Part shown: positions 30,740 through 40,090 of the stretch, in pieces | Numbering within the stretch: the stretch's first letter is position 1 | How the letters are laid out: each line of letters begins with the position of its first letter | Assembly: GCF_001999905.1 (NCBI RefSeq) | Contig: NZ_CP019640.1 | Span: forward strand, 1,468,001 to 1,532,000 | From: Planococcus lenghuensis | GTDB lineage: Bacteria > Bacillota > Bacilli > Bacillales_A > Planococcaceae | Length of the DNA: 64,000 nucleotides | Reading direction: 5' to 3' | Program-made: the position numbers and the translations under genes | Notes under the pieces: generated by a model | Seen by the model: only the letters and a program-made list of their open reading frames with translations | What the model was told of the DNA's origin: nothing | The model's database searches: none

Positions 30740-31075
30740 CTGATAACCTCCCTGAGATATATTTTTCTTATACAAAGGTGACGGACCGAATCCTTTAATT
30801 GTCTCAATAATGTTGGTCTTAATTTATTCCAAAGTTCTTGTTCAACTAAACTGCCTCATTAGTTTAAGGGGATAGTGGTGCTCGTTCAACGGGAGCGGGC
30901 GTTCTAGTTCGAGGAAAGGGAGATTGGTGCCGATGTACGACCGAATAGACAATTAGAATACAATAAAATACAGAAATCCCTTAAACTCAAGATTAATTGG
31001 ATTTAAGAGATTTAAATTTCACTTGATTCTAAAGTTTAATTTTTACATCCTTACTGATAACTGACAGAGTCAACA
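30740..31075. other. intergenic region with a degenerate inverted repeat
   Basis: No gene seen. At about 30835-30920, CTTGTTCAACTAAACTGCC at the left is imperfectly mirrored by GGGCGTTCTAGTTCGAGG at the right, with GTTCAACGGGAGCGGGCG inside. It may be a decayed interspersed repeat. The rest is AT-rich. Confidence 0.4.
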
Positions 31076-31486
31076 TCATTCAATGACCTCTACACTTTCT
31101 GCAAGAATTCCTGGTGGTATTGAATCTTCCATACCCAGGGATACATCATAAACAACTTTAACTTTCATGCCTTTTTTCGGCGGCTCAGTCTCTCCCTCTT
31201 CCACATAGAAGCGGATAGCTTCATTCATGCCAGCAAATTCTAAAACTTCATCCCTTGCCATTTCCATTAAAGCAGTCCGTTCTATGTTAGGGATTACGAG
31301 AATTGTTCCCTCATCATGAGCTTGCACTCCAGTTACATACCCAACAAATTGGGTTAAATTTTCTTCTCGATTCTCATTCGAAAGTTCTTCCTGATTCTCA
31401 CTCGAAAATTCTTCCTGACCCGTCTGACAACCTGCCGTCAACGATGTGAGAAGAAGTGACGATAGAAAAATATTTCTCTTATTCAT
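31076..31486 (-). CDS. small lipoprotein, DUF3221-like
   Basis: 136 residues. Signal peptide MNKRNIFLSSLLLTSLTAGC with lipobox Cys20, then an acidic Glu/Asn repeat linker ('SSENQEELSNENREEN'), then a small beta-rich domain 'FVGYVTGVQAHDEGTILVIP' ending 'GMKVKVVYDVSLGMEDSIPPG'. This order resembles DUF3221 lipoproteins of Bacillus (similarity judged by eye). Function unknown. ATG 31486 follows GAAGGAAGGTG on the complement; GTG 31498 lies within that site. AT-rich like the other island gene. Confidence 0.78.
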   Translation of the reverse strand: MNKRNIFLSSLLLTSLTAGCQTGQEEFSSENQEELSNENREENLTQFVGYVTGVQAHDEGTILVIPNIERTALMEMARDEVLEFAGMNEAIRFYVEEGETEPPKKGMKVKVVYDVSLGMEDSIPPGILAESVEVIE

Positions 31487-31988
31487 GAGTGATGTCACCT
31501 TCCTTCAAAGAATTACATTTCTCCTGCTAAATCGAAATTTAAACCAATAGTAGGGTAAGATGTCCCTTTAAATAAATTGCGAAGTCTTTTCCATTTCCTT
31601 GATGAGTACGTCTTAGAAACAATAATGTTTCAGTTATAAATGTCGAATTTACTTTTAAAGGGAGTTGATGGACTATATATTTTTTAACCTATTATTCCTT
31701 GCTATTACAAAGTTAATAGAGATATATCGCTGTAAAGATTAGAGTGCATATTTTTATGGGTTCTTCTATATTTTTTAGGTAACCATTCGATTCTATTAAT
31801 GAACATCACCCAATGTTCAATTTGAAGAGCAAAGCGTGGAGTCAATACCTAGGCACGTGTGTCATTATTGGTATCTTCCGCAAAAGAGGAGGTAAAAACG
31901 ACCACCATTTCACTTGTAGATTGATGACCGTTTTAAGCTATACTTTCTTGTCTTGCGATAGGACACCATATTCAAAACGATTTTTTTA
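31487..31988. other. AT-rich intergenic region, no gene seen
   Basis: About 500 bases at the end of the island. It holds the ribosome site of the lipoprotein gene. I found no ORF of note, no clear promoter pair and no strong hairpin before the GC-rich element at 31989. Confidence 0.5.
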
Positions 31989-32078
31989 AGCGCCGGCGCG
32001 TCCATGGGCTAGTCGTCGTAATGAGACGGGGATTTTTCCGGCTCATTGCGAAAGACATGCCCAGAGCGGCCGGCGCGT
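31989..32078. ncRNA. GC-rich highly structured element, possible RNA or mobile palindrome
   Basis: In AT-rich surroundings lies a 90-base GC-rich block. Nested pairing: CGCCGGC near 31991 with GCCGGCG near 32069; TGGGC (32005-32009) with GCCCA (32059-32063); GTC with GAC; and CGTAATGAG (32018-32026) with CTCATTGCG (32042-32050, one G-U). All helices are co-linear and make one long interrupted hairpin, followed by GTTTT. It could be a structured RNA, an intrinsic terminator for either strand, or a mobile palindrome. The type is inferred. Confidence 0.4.
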
Positions 32079-32145
32079 TTTATGCATTCATTTGGTTTAT
32101 ATAAGTTGTTGCTGATTCACTCGCTATAAAAGCATCAGAAGTAAC

Positions 32146-32188
32146 TAAAAACCCGCCAGAAGACATGCGGTCTCCGGCGGGTTTTTAG
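32146..32188 (-). terminator. terminator of glyS
   Basis: Minus-strand reading: AAAAACCCGCCGGAGACC, loop, then GTCTTCTGGCGGGTTTTTA. The GCGGG/CCCGC base is perfect, the upper part carries mismatches, and one arm is the right copy of the 18-bp repeat. Confidence 0.8.
32148..32165 (+). repeat. 18-bp direct repeat, right copy
   Basis: Identical to 29654-29671. In the same frame as RecO it reads NPPED, then MRSPAGF and a TAG stop, as if it were a second, alternative 3' end of recO. Confidence 0.75.
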
Positions 32189-32192
32189 TGTT

Positions 32193-33575
32193 TTAGTATT
32201 CCAGGTGTTTGCTGACGTAATCAGCGACATCTGCGATTGGCAGACGTACTTGTTCCATCGAATCGCGGTGACGGATGGTGACTTGGCCGTCTTCCACGGA
32301 ATCGAAGTCATACGTAATGCAGAACGGCGTGCCGATTTCATCCTGGCGGCGGTAACGCTTGCCGATTGACTGGGATTCATCATAGTCCACTGCGAAATGT
32401 TTCGACAGAGTGGCAAACACTTCTTGTGCCTTGTCACCCAGTTTTTTCGACAGCGGCAGCACAGCTGCTTTGATCGGCGCAATCGACGGATGGAAGCGGA
32501 GGACGGTGCGCGAGTCGCCGCCTTCAAGTTCTTCTTCATCATACGCATCAATCAGGAAAGCGAGTGTGACGCGATCGGCGCCAAGTGACGGCTCGATGCA
32601 GTACGGCACATAGCTTTCATTCGTCTCGGGATCCGTGTAGGTGAAGTCATCGCCGGAATGTTCCATGTGACGCTTCAAGTCGAAATCGGTCCGGTCCGCA
32701 ATGCCCCACAGCTCACCCCAGCCGAACGGGAATTTGTATTCAATATCCGTTGTGGCATTCGAGTAATGGGATAATTCATCTTCATCATGGTCCCGGAGGC
32801 GGATGCTGTCTTCTTTGATGCCATGAGCAAGCAGCCAGTCCCGGCAATAATTGCGCCAGTAGCTGAACCATTCCAGGTCATCTTCCGGCTTGCAGAAAAA
32901 TTCAAGTTCCATCTGTTCGAATTCCCGGGTGCGGAATGTGAAGTTCCCCGGCGTGATTTCATTCCGGAAACTCTTACCGATCTGCGCGATACCGAACGGC
33001 AGTTTTTTACGCATCGAGCGCTGCACATTTTTATAATTCACGAAAATACCTTGAGCCGTTTCAGGACGGAGGAAGATTTCGTTTGATGATTCTTCTGTGA
33101 CACCCTGGAACGTTTTGAACATGAGGTTGAACTGGCGGATATCCGTGAAGTCATGTGCGCCGCACACCGGACAGGCGATGTCTTGTTCATCGATCAGTTC
33201 CCGCATCTTGCCGAACGACAGGCCGTCCGCAATGATTTCTTCCCCTTTTTGATTATAGGCATTTTCAATCAGTTTATCGGCACGGAGACGTGTCTTGCAG
33301 TTTTTGCAGTCGATCATCGGGTCGTTGAAATTGCCGACGTGTCCGGAAGCGACCCATGTTTTCGGATTCATCAGGATGGCAGCATCCAGCCCTACATTAT
33401 AAGGGGATTCCTGCACGAATTTTTTCCACCAGGCTTTTTTTACGTTGTTTTTCAGCTCGACGCCGAGCGGACCGTAATCCCATGTGTTGGCAAGTCCGCC
33501 GTAAATATCGGAGCCCGGAAAGACAAATCCCCGATGCTTCGCCAGTGATACGATTGTGTCCATTGATTTTTCCAT
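32193..33575 (-). CDS. glyS: glycyl-tRNA synthetase, single-chain dimeric type
   Basis: 460 residues, class II synthetase of the alpha2 type. '[20 protein letters not shown]' marks the N-terminus; '[11 protein letters not shown]', '[15 protein letters not shown]' and '[21 protein letters not shown]' are the class II motif 2 region, and '[14 protein letters not shown]' is motif 3. B. subtilis uses the unrelated glyQ/glyS tetramer; staphylococci use this form. ATG 33575 follows GGAGG (33583-33587, complement); the open frame to 33656 runs into the T-box leader. Convergent with recO. Confidence 0.97.
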   Translation of the reverse strand: MEKSMDTIVSLAKHRGFVFPGSDIYGGLANTWDYGPLGVELKNNVKKAWWKKFVQESPYNVGLDAAILMNPKTWVASGHVGNFNDPMIDCKNCKTRLRADKLIENAYNQKGEEIIADGLSFGKMRELIDEQDIACPVCGAHDFTDIRQFNLMFKTFQGVTEESSNEIFLRPETAQGIFVNYKNVQRSMRKKLPFGIAQIGKSFRNEITPGNFTFRTREFEQMELEFFCKPEDDLEWFSYWRNYCRDWLLAHGIKEDSIRLRDHDEDELSHYSNATTDIEYKFPFGWGELWGIADRTDFDLKRHMEHSGDDFTYTDPETNESYVPYCIEPSLGADRVTLAFLIDAYDEEELEGGDSRTVLRFHPSIAPIKAAVLPLSKKLGDKAQEVFATLSKHFAVDYDESQSIGKRYRRQDEIGTPFCITYDFDSVEDGQVTIRHRDSMEQVRLPIADVADYVSKHLEY

Positions 33576-33587
33576 AATAAAACCTCC

Positions 33588-33797
33588 AAAAATAAAAATC
33601 GCACCCGCCCACGGACAAATTGTCCGAGGACGAGTGCGTAACACCCGCGGTTCCACCCCGATTGGCTGAAAAAATCAGCCCGCTTGAAACGTGTCAGGCT
33701 CCAGACTGCCGCTTTCCGGCCGGTGCGGGCTTTCACTGTCCCCGCTCGCTTTTTGGTGGCCGTACTTATAGGTCCTTCAATGCCTGTATGAACATGT
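33588..33797 (-). promoter_or_regulatory. glycine T-box riboswitch of glyS
   Basis: The minus-strand leader carries the T-box GGGTGGAACCGCGGG (complement of 33644-33658), an upstream AGTA bulge-type sequence and a GC-rich stem I region. A terminator follows: CGCAC/GTGCG base and a palindromic GGACAAATTGTCC top at about 33613-33625, then TTTTTATTTTT. Uncharged tRNA-Gly would pair with the antiterminator and open glyS transcription. Confidence 0.9.
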
Positions 33798-33803
33798 GCT
33801 ATT

Positions 33804-33832
33804 ATTGTAGCACGGTGCTGTTTTTATCGCAA
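33804..33832 (-). promoter_or_regulatory. sigma-A promoter of glyS
   Basis: On the minus strand TTGCGA (33827-33832), 17-base spacer, TACAAT (33804-33809). Transcription would begin near 33797, just before the T-box. It is back to back with ccpN, whose TATAAT (33849-33854) is on the other strand. Confidence 0.7.
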
Positions 33833-33885
33833 TCAGCCGATTGCTGGTATATAATCAGTTAGATTGAGGAAAACAATTTGAGGCG

Positions 33886-34524
33886 GTGAGTCCGATCGAA
33901 CTCAATAAGCGACAGGAAGAAATACTCCAGATTGTCAAAAATAACGGTCCCATAACGGGTGAGCAGATTGCAGATCGCCTCAGTCTGACCCGGGCGACGC
34001 TTCGGCCGGACTTGGCCATCCTGACAATGGCCGGTTTCCTGGATGCCCGTCCGCGCGTCGGCTATTTTTATGCTGGAAAAAAGTCGGCTCAGGCGCTCGG
34101 GGATACGATGAATAATATGAAGGTTAAGGATTTCCAGTCAATGCCGGTCGTCGTCCGGGAAAGTGTATCTGTGTATGATGCCATTTGCCAGATGTTCCTG
34201 GAAGATGTCGGTACACTTTTTGTTGTCGATGAACAGTCATTGCTGGTCGGCGTGCTGTCCCGGAAAGACCTGCTGCGCACAAGTATCGGCCGCCAGGAAT
34301 TGAACCAGATTCCCGTGCATATCATCATGACCCGCATGCCGAACATTACAACATGCAAGAAAAGTGAATCGCTCATCGAAGTGTCCCGGCGTCTGATCGA
34401 ACAGCAGATCGATGCAGTTCCGGTTGTTGCGGAAGAGCCGGCTGGCCTGCGTGTGACTGGCAGAATTACGAAGACGACGATTACCCGCGCGTTTTTATCC
34501 TTATCTGAAAGCCATGAATTGTGA
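33886..34524 (+). CDS. ccpN: transcriptional repressor CcpN (HTH plus two CBS domains)
   Basis: 212 residues. N-terminal winged helix-turn-helix ('[20 protein letters not shown]') and two CBS domains (about 85-140 and 145-205). In B. subtilis CcpN represses gluconeogenic gapB and pckA in an ATP/ADP-dependent way. GTG 33886 is the first usable start after an in-frame stop at 33865-33867, though its GAGG site is very close. Overlaps the spacing of pdrP, its conserved partner. Confidence 0.93.
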   Translation: MSPIELNKRQEEILQIVKNNGPITGEQIADRLSLTRATLRPDLAILTMAGFLDARPRVGYFYAGKKSAQALGDTMNNMKVKDFQSMPVVVRESVSVYDAICQMFLEDVGTLFVVDEQSLLVGVLSRKDLLRTSIGRQELNQIPVHIIMTRMPNITTCKKSESLIEVSRRLIEQQIDAVPVVAEEPAGLRVTGRITKTTITRAFLSLSESHEL

Positions 34525-34537
34525 GGTGCTTCATACT

Positions 34538-35341
34538 ATGAAACCATTGCGTATCTTTATCGTGTCCGATTCCGTCGGTGAAACCGGGGAGTTGGTGGCC
34601 AAAGCAGCTGTCAGCCAATACATCAATTCCGATCACCATGCCGATCTGAAGCGATTCCCTTATATTGAGACCATTTCCCAGCTGGATAAAATCATTTCAC
34701 TTGCCGTGGAACAGAAAGCGTTCATTGTGTACACACTGGTCTCTCAGGAATTGCGCGCTTACATATCTCGTGAAACGGAACGCGTCCGTGTGCCGTCAGT
34801 CGACCTTATGGGCCCGCTGATGGATAAACTGGAAGCGGAACTCGGCAGTCCGCCGATGCAGGAAGCCGGACTGGTGCGGAAGCTGGATGATGATTACTTT
34901 AAAAAAGTGGAAGCGATCGAGTTTGCCGTCAAATATGATGATGGCCGGGATCCCCGCGGCATCATCCTGGCGGATATCGTACTGGTCGGCGTTTCCCGCA
35001 CATCCAAGACGCCGCTGTCACAGTATTTAGCGCATAAGCGGCTAAAAGTGGCGAATGTGCCGATCGTACCGGAAGTTGCACCGCCGGATGAATTGTTTAC
35101 AGTGAACCCTGACAAATGCTTCGGCCTGATCATTTCTCCTGACAAGCTGAACAATATCCGGAAAGAACGGCTGCTGGCACTTGGGCTCAACGATGATGCC
35201 AATTATGCACAAGTGGACCGCATTCAGGAAGAGATCGCCTATTTTGAAAAAGTTGCCGGCCGGATTGGCTGTGAAGTGATTGACGTGACAAACCGGGCTG
35301 TTGAAGAAACAGCGAACCTTATTCTTGCGAAGCGGAAGTAA
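34538..35341 (+). CDS. pyruvate phosphate dikinase regulatory protein / YqfL family
   Basis: 267 residues of the PdrP/PpsR bifunctional Ser/Thr kinase-phosphorylase family. '[19 protein letters not shown]' opens the protein and '[15 protein letters not shown]' near residue 150 is the P-loop-like motif. Family members switch PPDK or PEP synthase by ADP-dependent phosphorylation; YqfL in B. subtilis modulates CcpN. ATG 34538 follows GTGAGGTGC; the ATG at 34514 inside ccpN has no site. Confidence 0.92.
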   Translation: MKPLRIFIVSDSVGETGELVAKAAVSQYINSDHHADLKRFPYIETISQLDKIISLAVEQKAFIVYTLVSQELRAYISRETERVRVPSVDLMGPLMDKLEAELGSPPMQEAGLVRKLDDDYFKKVEAIEFAVKYDDGRDPRGIILADIVLVGVSRTSKTPLSQYLAHKRLKVANVPIVPEVAPPDELFTVNPDKCFGLIISPDKLNNIRKERLLALGLNDDANYAQVDRIQEEIAYFEKVAGRIGCEVIDVTNRAVEETANLILAKRK

Positions 35342-35342
35342 T

Positions 35343-35383
35343 CAGGCACAAAAACCTGCACATGCGGGTTTTGTGCTTTTTTG
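35343..35383 (+). terminator. terminator after ccpN-pdrP
   Basis: Left GCACAAAAACCTGCA and right GCGGGTTTTGTGC arms around CAT, followed by six T. A TATAAT (35407-35412) downstream may be a weak -10 for dnaG. Confidence 0.8.
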
Positions 35384-35532
35384 TAGAAAATCCGTGAAAA
35401 ATGTTTTATAATGATATATTGCGGCAAACGAATAGAGTAAGGCTTCGTTTGCAACTCTTTTTGCGGAAAAAAAGGATTTTATTCATATATCTCGAATTAA
35501 TTTAAAACAGAAAAATTAAAGATGGTGATGAC

Positions 35533-37344
35533 ATGTCCGGCCGTATCCCGGAAGAAACAGTTGAGCAAGTCCGCACAAGCACGGATATCGTGGATGTGAT
35601 TGGGGAATATGTGCAGCTGACGAAGAAAGGGCGCAATTGGTTTGGGCTCTGCCCGTTCCACGGAGAAAGCACGCCATCTTTTTCTGTCACTTCCGATAAG
35701 CAGATTTTCCACTGCTTCGGATGCGGTGCAGGAGGCAACGTCTTTACATTTCTGATGGATTTGGAGAATTTATCGTTTCAGGAAGCTGTGGTGAAAGTCG
35801 GTGCGCGTGCCGGCATTGAAATCGAGACGGCCGGCGGACAGGATGCCGGGCGACCTGCCAGGAATCAGCCCAACAGCCGGCTTGTGGAAATGCACGAATA
35901 CGCTGCAGAACTGTATCAGCATATCCTCTTGAATGCTGAGCAGGGTGAAGAAGCACTGACCTATTTGGAAAAACGGGGATTTACCCGGGAGATGATCGAA
36001 AAATACCGCATTGGCTGGGCATTACCCGAATGGCATCATTTGACCCGGATGCTTCAGCGCAAAGGCTACACTCTGGATGAATTGGCAGAAAGCGGTCTTG
36101 CGATCCGGAAGGAAGGCGAAGAGGCAGCGTTCGACCGGTTCCGCGGGCGGGTCATGTTCCCGCTGATGGATGAAAACGGCAAAGTCATTGCGTTTTCCGG
36201 CCGGATTCTTGGCACCTCAAAAGAGGAAGCCAAGTACCTGAACAGCCCTGAATCGCCGATCTTCAAAAAAAGTGAAGTGCTCTACAACATTCACCGTGCG
36301 AAAAGTGCAATCCGAAAGACCCGCCGCATCGTCTTATTTGAAGGATTTATGGATGTCATTGCGGCAGGAACAGCGGGTGTGGAAAATGCGGTTGCAACAA
36401 TGGGCACATCGTTGACGGCATCGCATATCCGTGAAATGAAACGCTTTGCCCGGGATGTCACCATTTGTTTTGATGGCGATAATGCGGGCTGGGAAGCAGC
36501 TAAAAAAGCGTCGGTCCTGTTGAATGATGAACAATTCAACGTAGAAGTGGCAGTCCTGCCGGGGGAATTGGATCCGGATGATTATATACGGGAGCATGGG
36601 GAAGAGACTTTCCGGACTCAGATTATCGGAAAGCCACATGCTTTTCTCGCATTTATCATGATGCATGCAAGACGGCATAAGAATTTCCAGTATGAAAACG
36701 ATCTGCTGCAGTATATTCACGAAGTGCTCAAGCTTTTGTCCGGCCGGTCTTCACCGATTGAGCGGGACTTATACATCAAACAGCTTGCACAAGAGACGGG
36801 TCTTTCTGAAGACGCGATTCTCCAGCAATACCGAAAAACCGAAACACGGAGCAGCCGGCGGGAGGCACCGCCGTCTCCGGAAGTGCAGCCAAAACGGAAA
36901 CCGCAGCAGCAGAAAGAAGGCAATTCGCTCAGTCGGGCTGAGCGCCTGCTGTTTGCTCATCTGCTGGCGGATGGAATTGCCATGGAGCGGATCAGCTCGG
37001 AAGAACAGTCCATGCCGTTCATTAGTGAAGAGTATCAGACGCTGTTTGTCTTGCTGTCCGGTTTCCATGAAGAAAACGGACAGAGCGGTTTTCATCAATT
37101 CCTGGAAACGCTCGAGGATCCTGACTTGCGAAAGCTGGTCATGGAAGCGGCAATGGCTGAAAATGATCCTGAATATGCCGAGGCAGAACTGACGGACTGT
37201 TTGCGCCATCTGCAGAAACACCGGATCAAATTGGAAATCCAGCAGAAAATGCAGCAGTCGAAGGAAGCGGAAAAACAGCATGATATCACCAAAGCGCTGC
37301 TGCTTGCACAAGAAGTGATCGCGCTGAGGAAGTCATTAACATAA
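35533..37344 (+). CDS. dnaG: DNA primase
   Basis: 603 residues, same size as B. subtilis DnaG. The CHC2 zinc finger is C40-H43-C61-C64; the RNA polymerase/Toprim domain has '[20 protein letters not shown]' and '[16 protein letters not shown]'; the C-terminal helicase-interaction domain follows a Gln/Lys linker near residue 450. It makes Okazaki primers with DnaB-type helicase. GATGGTGATGAC precedes ATG 35533. It forms the macromolecular synthesis operon with sigA. Confidence 0.97.
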   Translation: MSGRIPEETVEQVRTSTDIVDVIGEYVQLTKKGRNWFGLCPFHGESTPSFSVTSDKQIFHCFGCGAGGNVFTFLMDLENLSFQEAVVKVGARAGIEIETAGGQDAGRPARNQPNSRLVEMHEYAAELYQHILLNAEQGEEALTYLEKRGFTREMIEKYRIGWALPEWHHLTRMLQRKGYTLDELAESGLAIRKEGEEAAFDRFRGRVMFPLMDENGKVIAFSGRILGTSKEEAKYLNSPESPIFKKSEVLYNIHRAKSAIRKTRRIVLFEGFMDVIAAGTAGVENAVATMGTSLTASHIREMKRFARDVTICFDGDNAGWEAAKKASVLLNDEQFNVEVAVLPGELDPDDYIREHGEETFRTQIIGKPHAFLAFIMMHARRHKNFQYENDLLQYIHEVLKLLSGRSSPIERDLYIKQLAQETGLSEDAILQQYRKTETRSSRREAPPSPEVQPKRKPQQQKEGNSLSRAERLLFAHLLADGIAMERISSEEQSMPFISEEYQTLFVLLSGFHEENGQSGFHQFLETLEDPDLRKLVMEAAMAENDPEYAEAELTDCLRHLQKHRIKLEIQQKMQQSKEAEKQHDITKALLLAQEVIALRKSLT

Positions 37345-37372
37345 TTCCGGTTGTTTAAAGGAGGAAGGCGCA

Positions 37373-38596
37373 ATGCCTGGTAAAGCGGAACGCCCAAATA
37401 AGATTGAAGTAAACACTCCCAAGCAGGGAGCGGATCTTGCAGAACCGAATATGGAAGATGCCAAAAAAGAACTGATTGAACTTGGCAAGAAAGCCGGTGA
37501 ATTGAGCTACGAGCAAATTGCCGAAAAGCTGGCGATTTTTGATATGGAATCTGATCAGGTGGAAGAGTTCATCGATCAGCTGGAAGGGCATGGGATTGAA
37601 TTGGAACGAAAAGCGGACGACGAAGAGCATTTGGACCGGCTGATGAAGCAGACTGAAGATAAATTCGATTTAAATGATCTCAGCGTGCCGCCTGGTGTTA
37701 AAATCAGTGATCCGGTGCGCATGTACCTGAAGGAAATCGGCCGGGTGGATCTCCTGTCAGCCAAAGAAGAAATCAAACTGGCCCAGAGCATCGAAAAAGG
37801 CGTGGCCGCACAAAAGCAGGTTGATGAAGGGGAAGAAGCGACGGAAGAACTGCTGGATCTCATTTATCGCGGAGAATCGGCGAAGAAGAAACTCGCCGAA
37901 GCGAACCTGCGTCTCGTCGTATCGATCGCGAAGCGCTATGTCGGCCGCGGCATGCTGTTCCTTGACCTGATTCAGGAAGGAAACATGGGCCTCATCAAAG
38001 CGGTCGAAAAATTCGACTACTCGAAAGGGTTCAAGTTTAGTACGTATGCCACATGGTGGATCCGTCAGGCAATCACCCGCGCCATCGCTGACCAGGCGCG
38101 GACAATCCGGATTCCGGTGCATATGGTGGAAACGATCAATAAACTGATCCGCGTCCAGCGTCAGCTCCTGCAGGATCTGGGCCGTGAACCCTCACCGGAA
38201 GAAATCGGGGAAGAAATGGACCTGCCGGCAGAGAAAGTGCGCGAAATCCTGAAAATTGCACAGGAACCGGTATCGCTGGAAACGCCGATTGGGGAAGAAG
38301 ATGATTCCCATCTCGGTGACTTCATTGAAGACTCGGATGCGCAGTCGCCATCCGATCATGCAGCTTATGAATTGCTGAAAGAGCAGCTCGAAGACGTGCT
38401 TGATACGCTGACCGACCGGGAAGAGAATGTCCTGCGTCTCCGTTTCGGTCTCGATGATGGCCGCACGCGGACACTCGAGGAAGTCGGAAAAGTATTCGGC
38501 GTCACACGTGAACGCATCCGGCAAATTGAAGCGAAAGCACTCCGCAAGCTGCGTCATCCTTCGCGCAGCAAGCGCCTGAAAGACTTTTTGGACTAA
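37373..38596 (+). CDS. sigA: RNA polymerase primary sigma factor SigA (RpoD)
   Basis: 407 residues, a little longer than B. subtilis SigA (371) because of an extended N-terminus ('[20 protein letters not shown]'). Region 1.1 is short; regions 2.1-2.4 include '[20 protein letters not shown]' and '[18 protein letters not shown]'; region 4.2 is '[20 protein letters not shown]'. AAAGGAGGAAGG precedes ATG 37373. 28 bases after dnaG. A strong terminator follows. Confidence 0.98.
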   Translation: MPGKAERPNKIEVNTPKQGADLAEPNMEDAKKELIELGKKAGELSYEQIAEKLAIFDMESDQVEEFIDQLEGHGIELERKADDEEHLDRLMKQTEDKFDLNDLSVPPGVKISDPVRMYLKEIGRVDLLSAKEEIKLAQSIEKGVAAQKQVDEGEEATEELLDLIYRGESAKKKLAEANLRLVVSIAKRYVGRGMLFLDLIQEGNMGLIKAVEKFDYSKGFKFSTYATWWIRQAITRAIADQARTIRIPVHMVETINKLIRVQRQLLQDLGREPSPEEIGEEMDLPAEKVREILKIAQEPVSLETPIGEEDDSHLGDFIEDSDAQSPSDHAAYELLKEQLEDVLDTLTDREENVLRLRFGLDDGRTRTLEEVGKVFGVTRERIRQIEAKALRKLRHPSRSKRLKDFLD

Positions 38597-38612
38597 TCAC
38601 AATCAATTCAAT

Positions 38613-38648
38613 CTGCCGCTTTCTCCCATGGGAGAAAGCGGTTTTTTA
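38613..38648 (+). terminator. terminator after dnaG-sigA
   Basis: Perfect arms CCGCTTTCTCCC (38616-38627) and GGGAGAAAGCGG (38630-38641), 2-base centre, then six T. Confidence 0.9.
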
Positions 38649-38753
38649 GTGTCAAAAGATGGGTGGTTCTGTTTTATCCAATGAACATAGTCCTCAGTTC
38701 GAATTTGAACAACGCGCGAAACTTAGGAGAAGCTGCTTTATTTTCATTAAAGG

Positions 38754-38783
38754 TTGAGTTTCTAGCAGTTTAGCCGATATAAT
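38754..38783 (+). promoter_or_regulatory. candidate sigma-A promoter of acyl-CoA dehydrogenase gene
   Basis: TTGAGT at 38754-38759, 18-base spacer, TATAAT at 38778-38783, about 40 bases before the ATG. Confidence 0.65.
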
Positions 38784-38823
38784 AAAATTGAAAGCGCATT
38801 CAAAAACAGGGGGATGGATCCAG

Positions 38824-39963
38824 ATGAATTTTGATTTGACGCAGGAACAGGAAATGATCCGGAAAACAATCCGGGAATTCGCTGATGAAGTGGTGGCGCC
38901 GGGCGCGGTTGAACGGGACCGGACAAAGGAATTTCCGAGAGAGATTTTCCGGCAGCTCGCAGACATGGGGATGATGGGGCTGCCATTCGACGAACAATAT
39001 GGCGGAGCAGGGGCGGACACTACGAGTTTCGCGATTGTCACAGAAGAACTGAGCCGTGCATGTGCGTCTACAGGCATCACTTATTCGGCTCATATTTCAC
39101 TCGGCGGCGCACCGCTGAATCTATTCGGAACAGAAGAACAGAAAGAAAAGTATTTGACACCGATAGCGACCGGGGAATCGTTCGGCGCATTCGGGCTGAC
39201 AGAACCGAACGCTGGCAGTGATGCCGGCGGTACACAGACCCGTGCAATTGAAGACGGCGATGACTGGGTGATCAATGGTTCGAAAGTTTATATCACGAAT
39301 GCCAGTTATGCGAAGCACTTGGCGATCACTGCAATTACCGATATAAAAGACGGACAGAAGGAAATTTCCGCAATCATCGTACCGACGGATGCGGAAGGAT
39401 TTACGGTCATCGACAATTACGAAAAAATGGGACTCAATGCATCGAATACAACTGAACTCGTCCTTGAGAACGTGCGGGTGCCGAAAGAGAACCTGCTTGG
39501 CAAGCGCGGAGAAGGCTTCAAGCAATTCCTCGTTACGCTTGATGGCGGCCGGATCGGCATCGCGGCCATGGCAGTCGGCATCGCCCAAGCTGCATTCAAC
39601 CGGGCGCTGCAGTATTCGAAAGAGCGGAAACAATTCGGCAAGACGTTATTCGAGTTCCAAATCACGCAATTCAAGCTGGCTGATATGGCGATGAAAATCG
39701 AATTGGCGCGCAACATGGTCTACAAAGCGGCCTGGCTGAAAGATGAAGGCCGCCCGTTCACGAAGGAAGCTTCCATGGCGAAATTGTATGCATCAGAAAT
39801 TGCAACTGAAATCGCCAACCAGGCCATCCAAATTCATGGCGGTTACGGCTATATGAAAGAGTATGAAGTGGAGCGTTATCTGCGGGATACGAAATTGCTT
39901 GAAATTGGGGAAGGTACGTCCGAAGTGCAACGCATGGTCATCGCCCGTCAGATCGGCTGCTGA
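38824..39963 (+). CDS. acyl-CoA dehydrogenase (short/medium-chain type)
   Basis: 379 residues, FAD enzyme making the trans-2,3 double bond of acyl-CoA. Signatures are 'GAFGLTEPNAGSDAGGTQTR' (FAD and substrate loop), 'QFGKTLFEFQITQFKLADMA', 'QIHGGYGYMKEYEVERYLRD' and the catalytic-glutamate region 'EIGEGTSEVQRMVIARQI'. The exact acyl chain is unclear; short-chain (butyryl/isobutyryl) is possible. It has its own promoter and no other beta-oxidation gene nearby. ATG 38824 follows AGGGGGATGG. Confidence 0.93.
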   Translation: MNFDLTQEQEMIRKTIREFADEVVAPGAVERDRTKEFPREIFRQLADMGMMGLPFDEQYGGAGADTTSFAIVTEELSRACASTGITYSAHISLGGAPLNLFGTEEQKEKYLTPIATGESFGAFGLTEPNAGSDAGGTQTRAIEDGDDWVINGSKVYITNASYAKHLAITAITDIKDGQKEISAIIVPTDAEGFTVIDNYEKMGLNASNTTELVLENVRVPKENLLGKRGEGFKQFLVTLDGGRIGIAAMAVGIAQAAFNRALQYSKERKQFGKTLFEFQITQFKLADMAMKIELARNMVYKAAWLKDEGRPFTKEASMAKLYASEIATEIANQAIQIHGGYGYMKEYEVERYLRDTKLLEIGEGTSEVQRMVIARQIGC

Positions 39964-40090
39964 GTTCCGCAATTTGTCACAAACCGGCAAAAGTTATCCC
40001 TTACACCTTTTCGTTTTCAGAAGAATGCAGTACAATTAACTACTGTAATGGCTACTTTTTTAGCAGAATGCAGCGAGGGAGGGATAACGT

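Larger units (their letters stand above)
29672..32147. other. AT-rich accessory island between recO and glyS
   Basis: About 2.5 kb flanked by the 18-bp direct repeat. Only two genes, both small lipoproteins on the minus strand, are supported. The centre (about 29930-31985) is visibly AT-rich compared with both flanks, whereas the two edges carry GC-rich repeat DNA. No integrase or transposase is visible. In B. subtilis the recO-gly interval holds only the small yqzL. Horizontal origin is inferred. Confidence 0.6.

Noticed and set aside
33620-33862. Plus-strand frame of 80 codons over the glyS leader.
   Set aside because: The region is explained by the T-box riboswitch and promoter on the minus strand.
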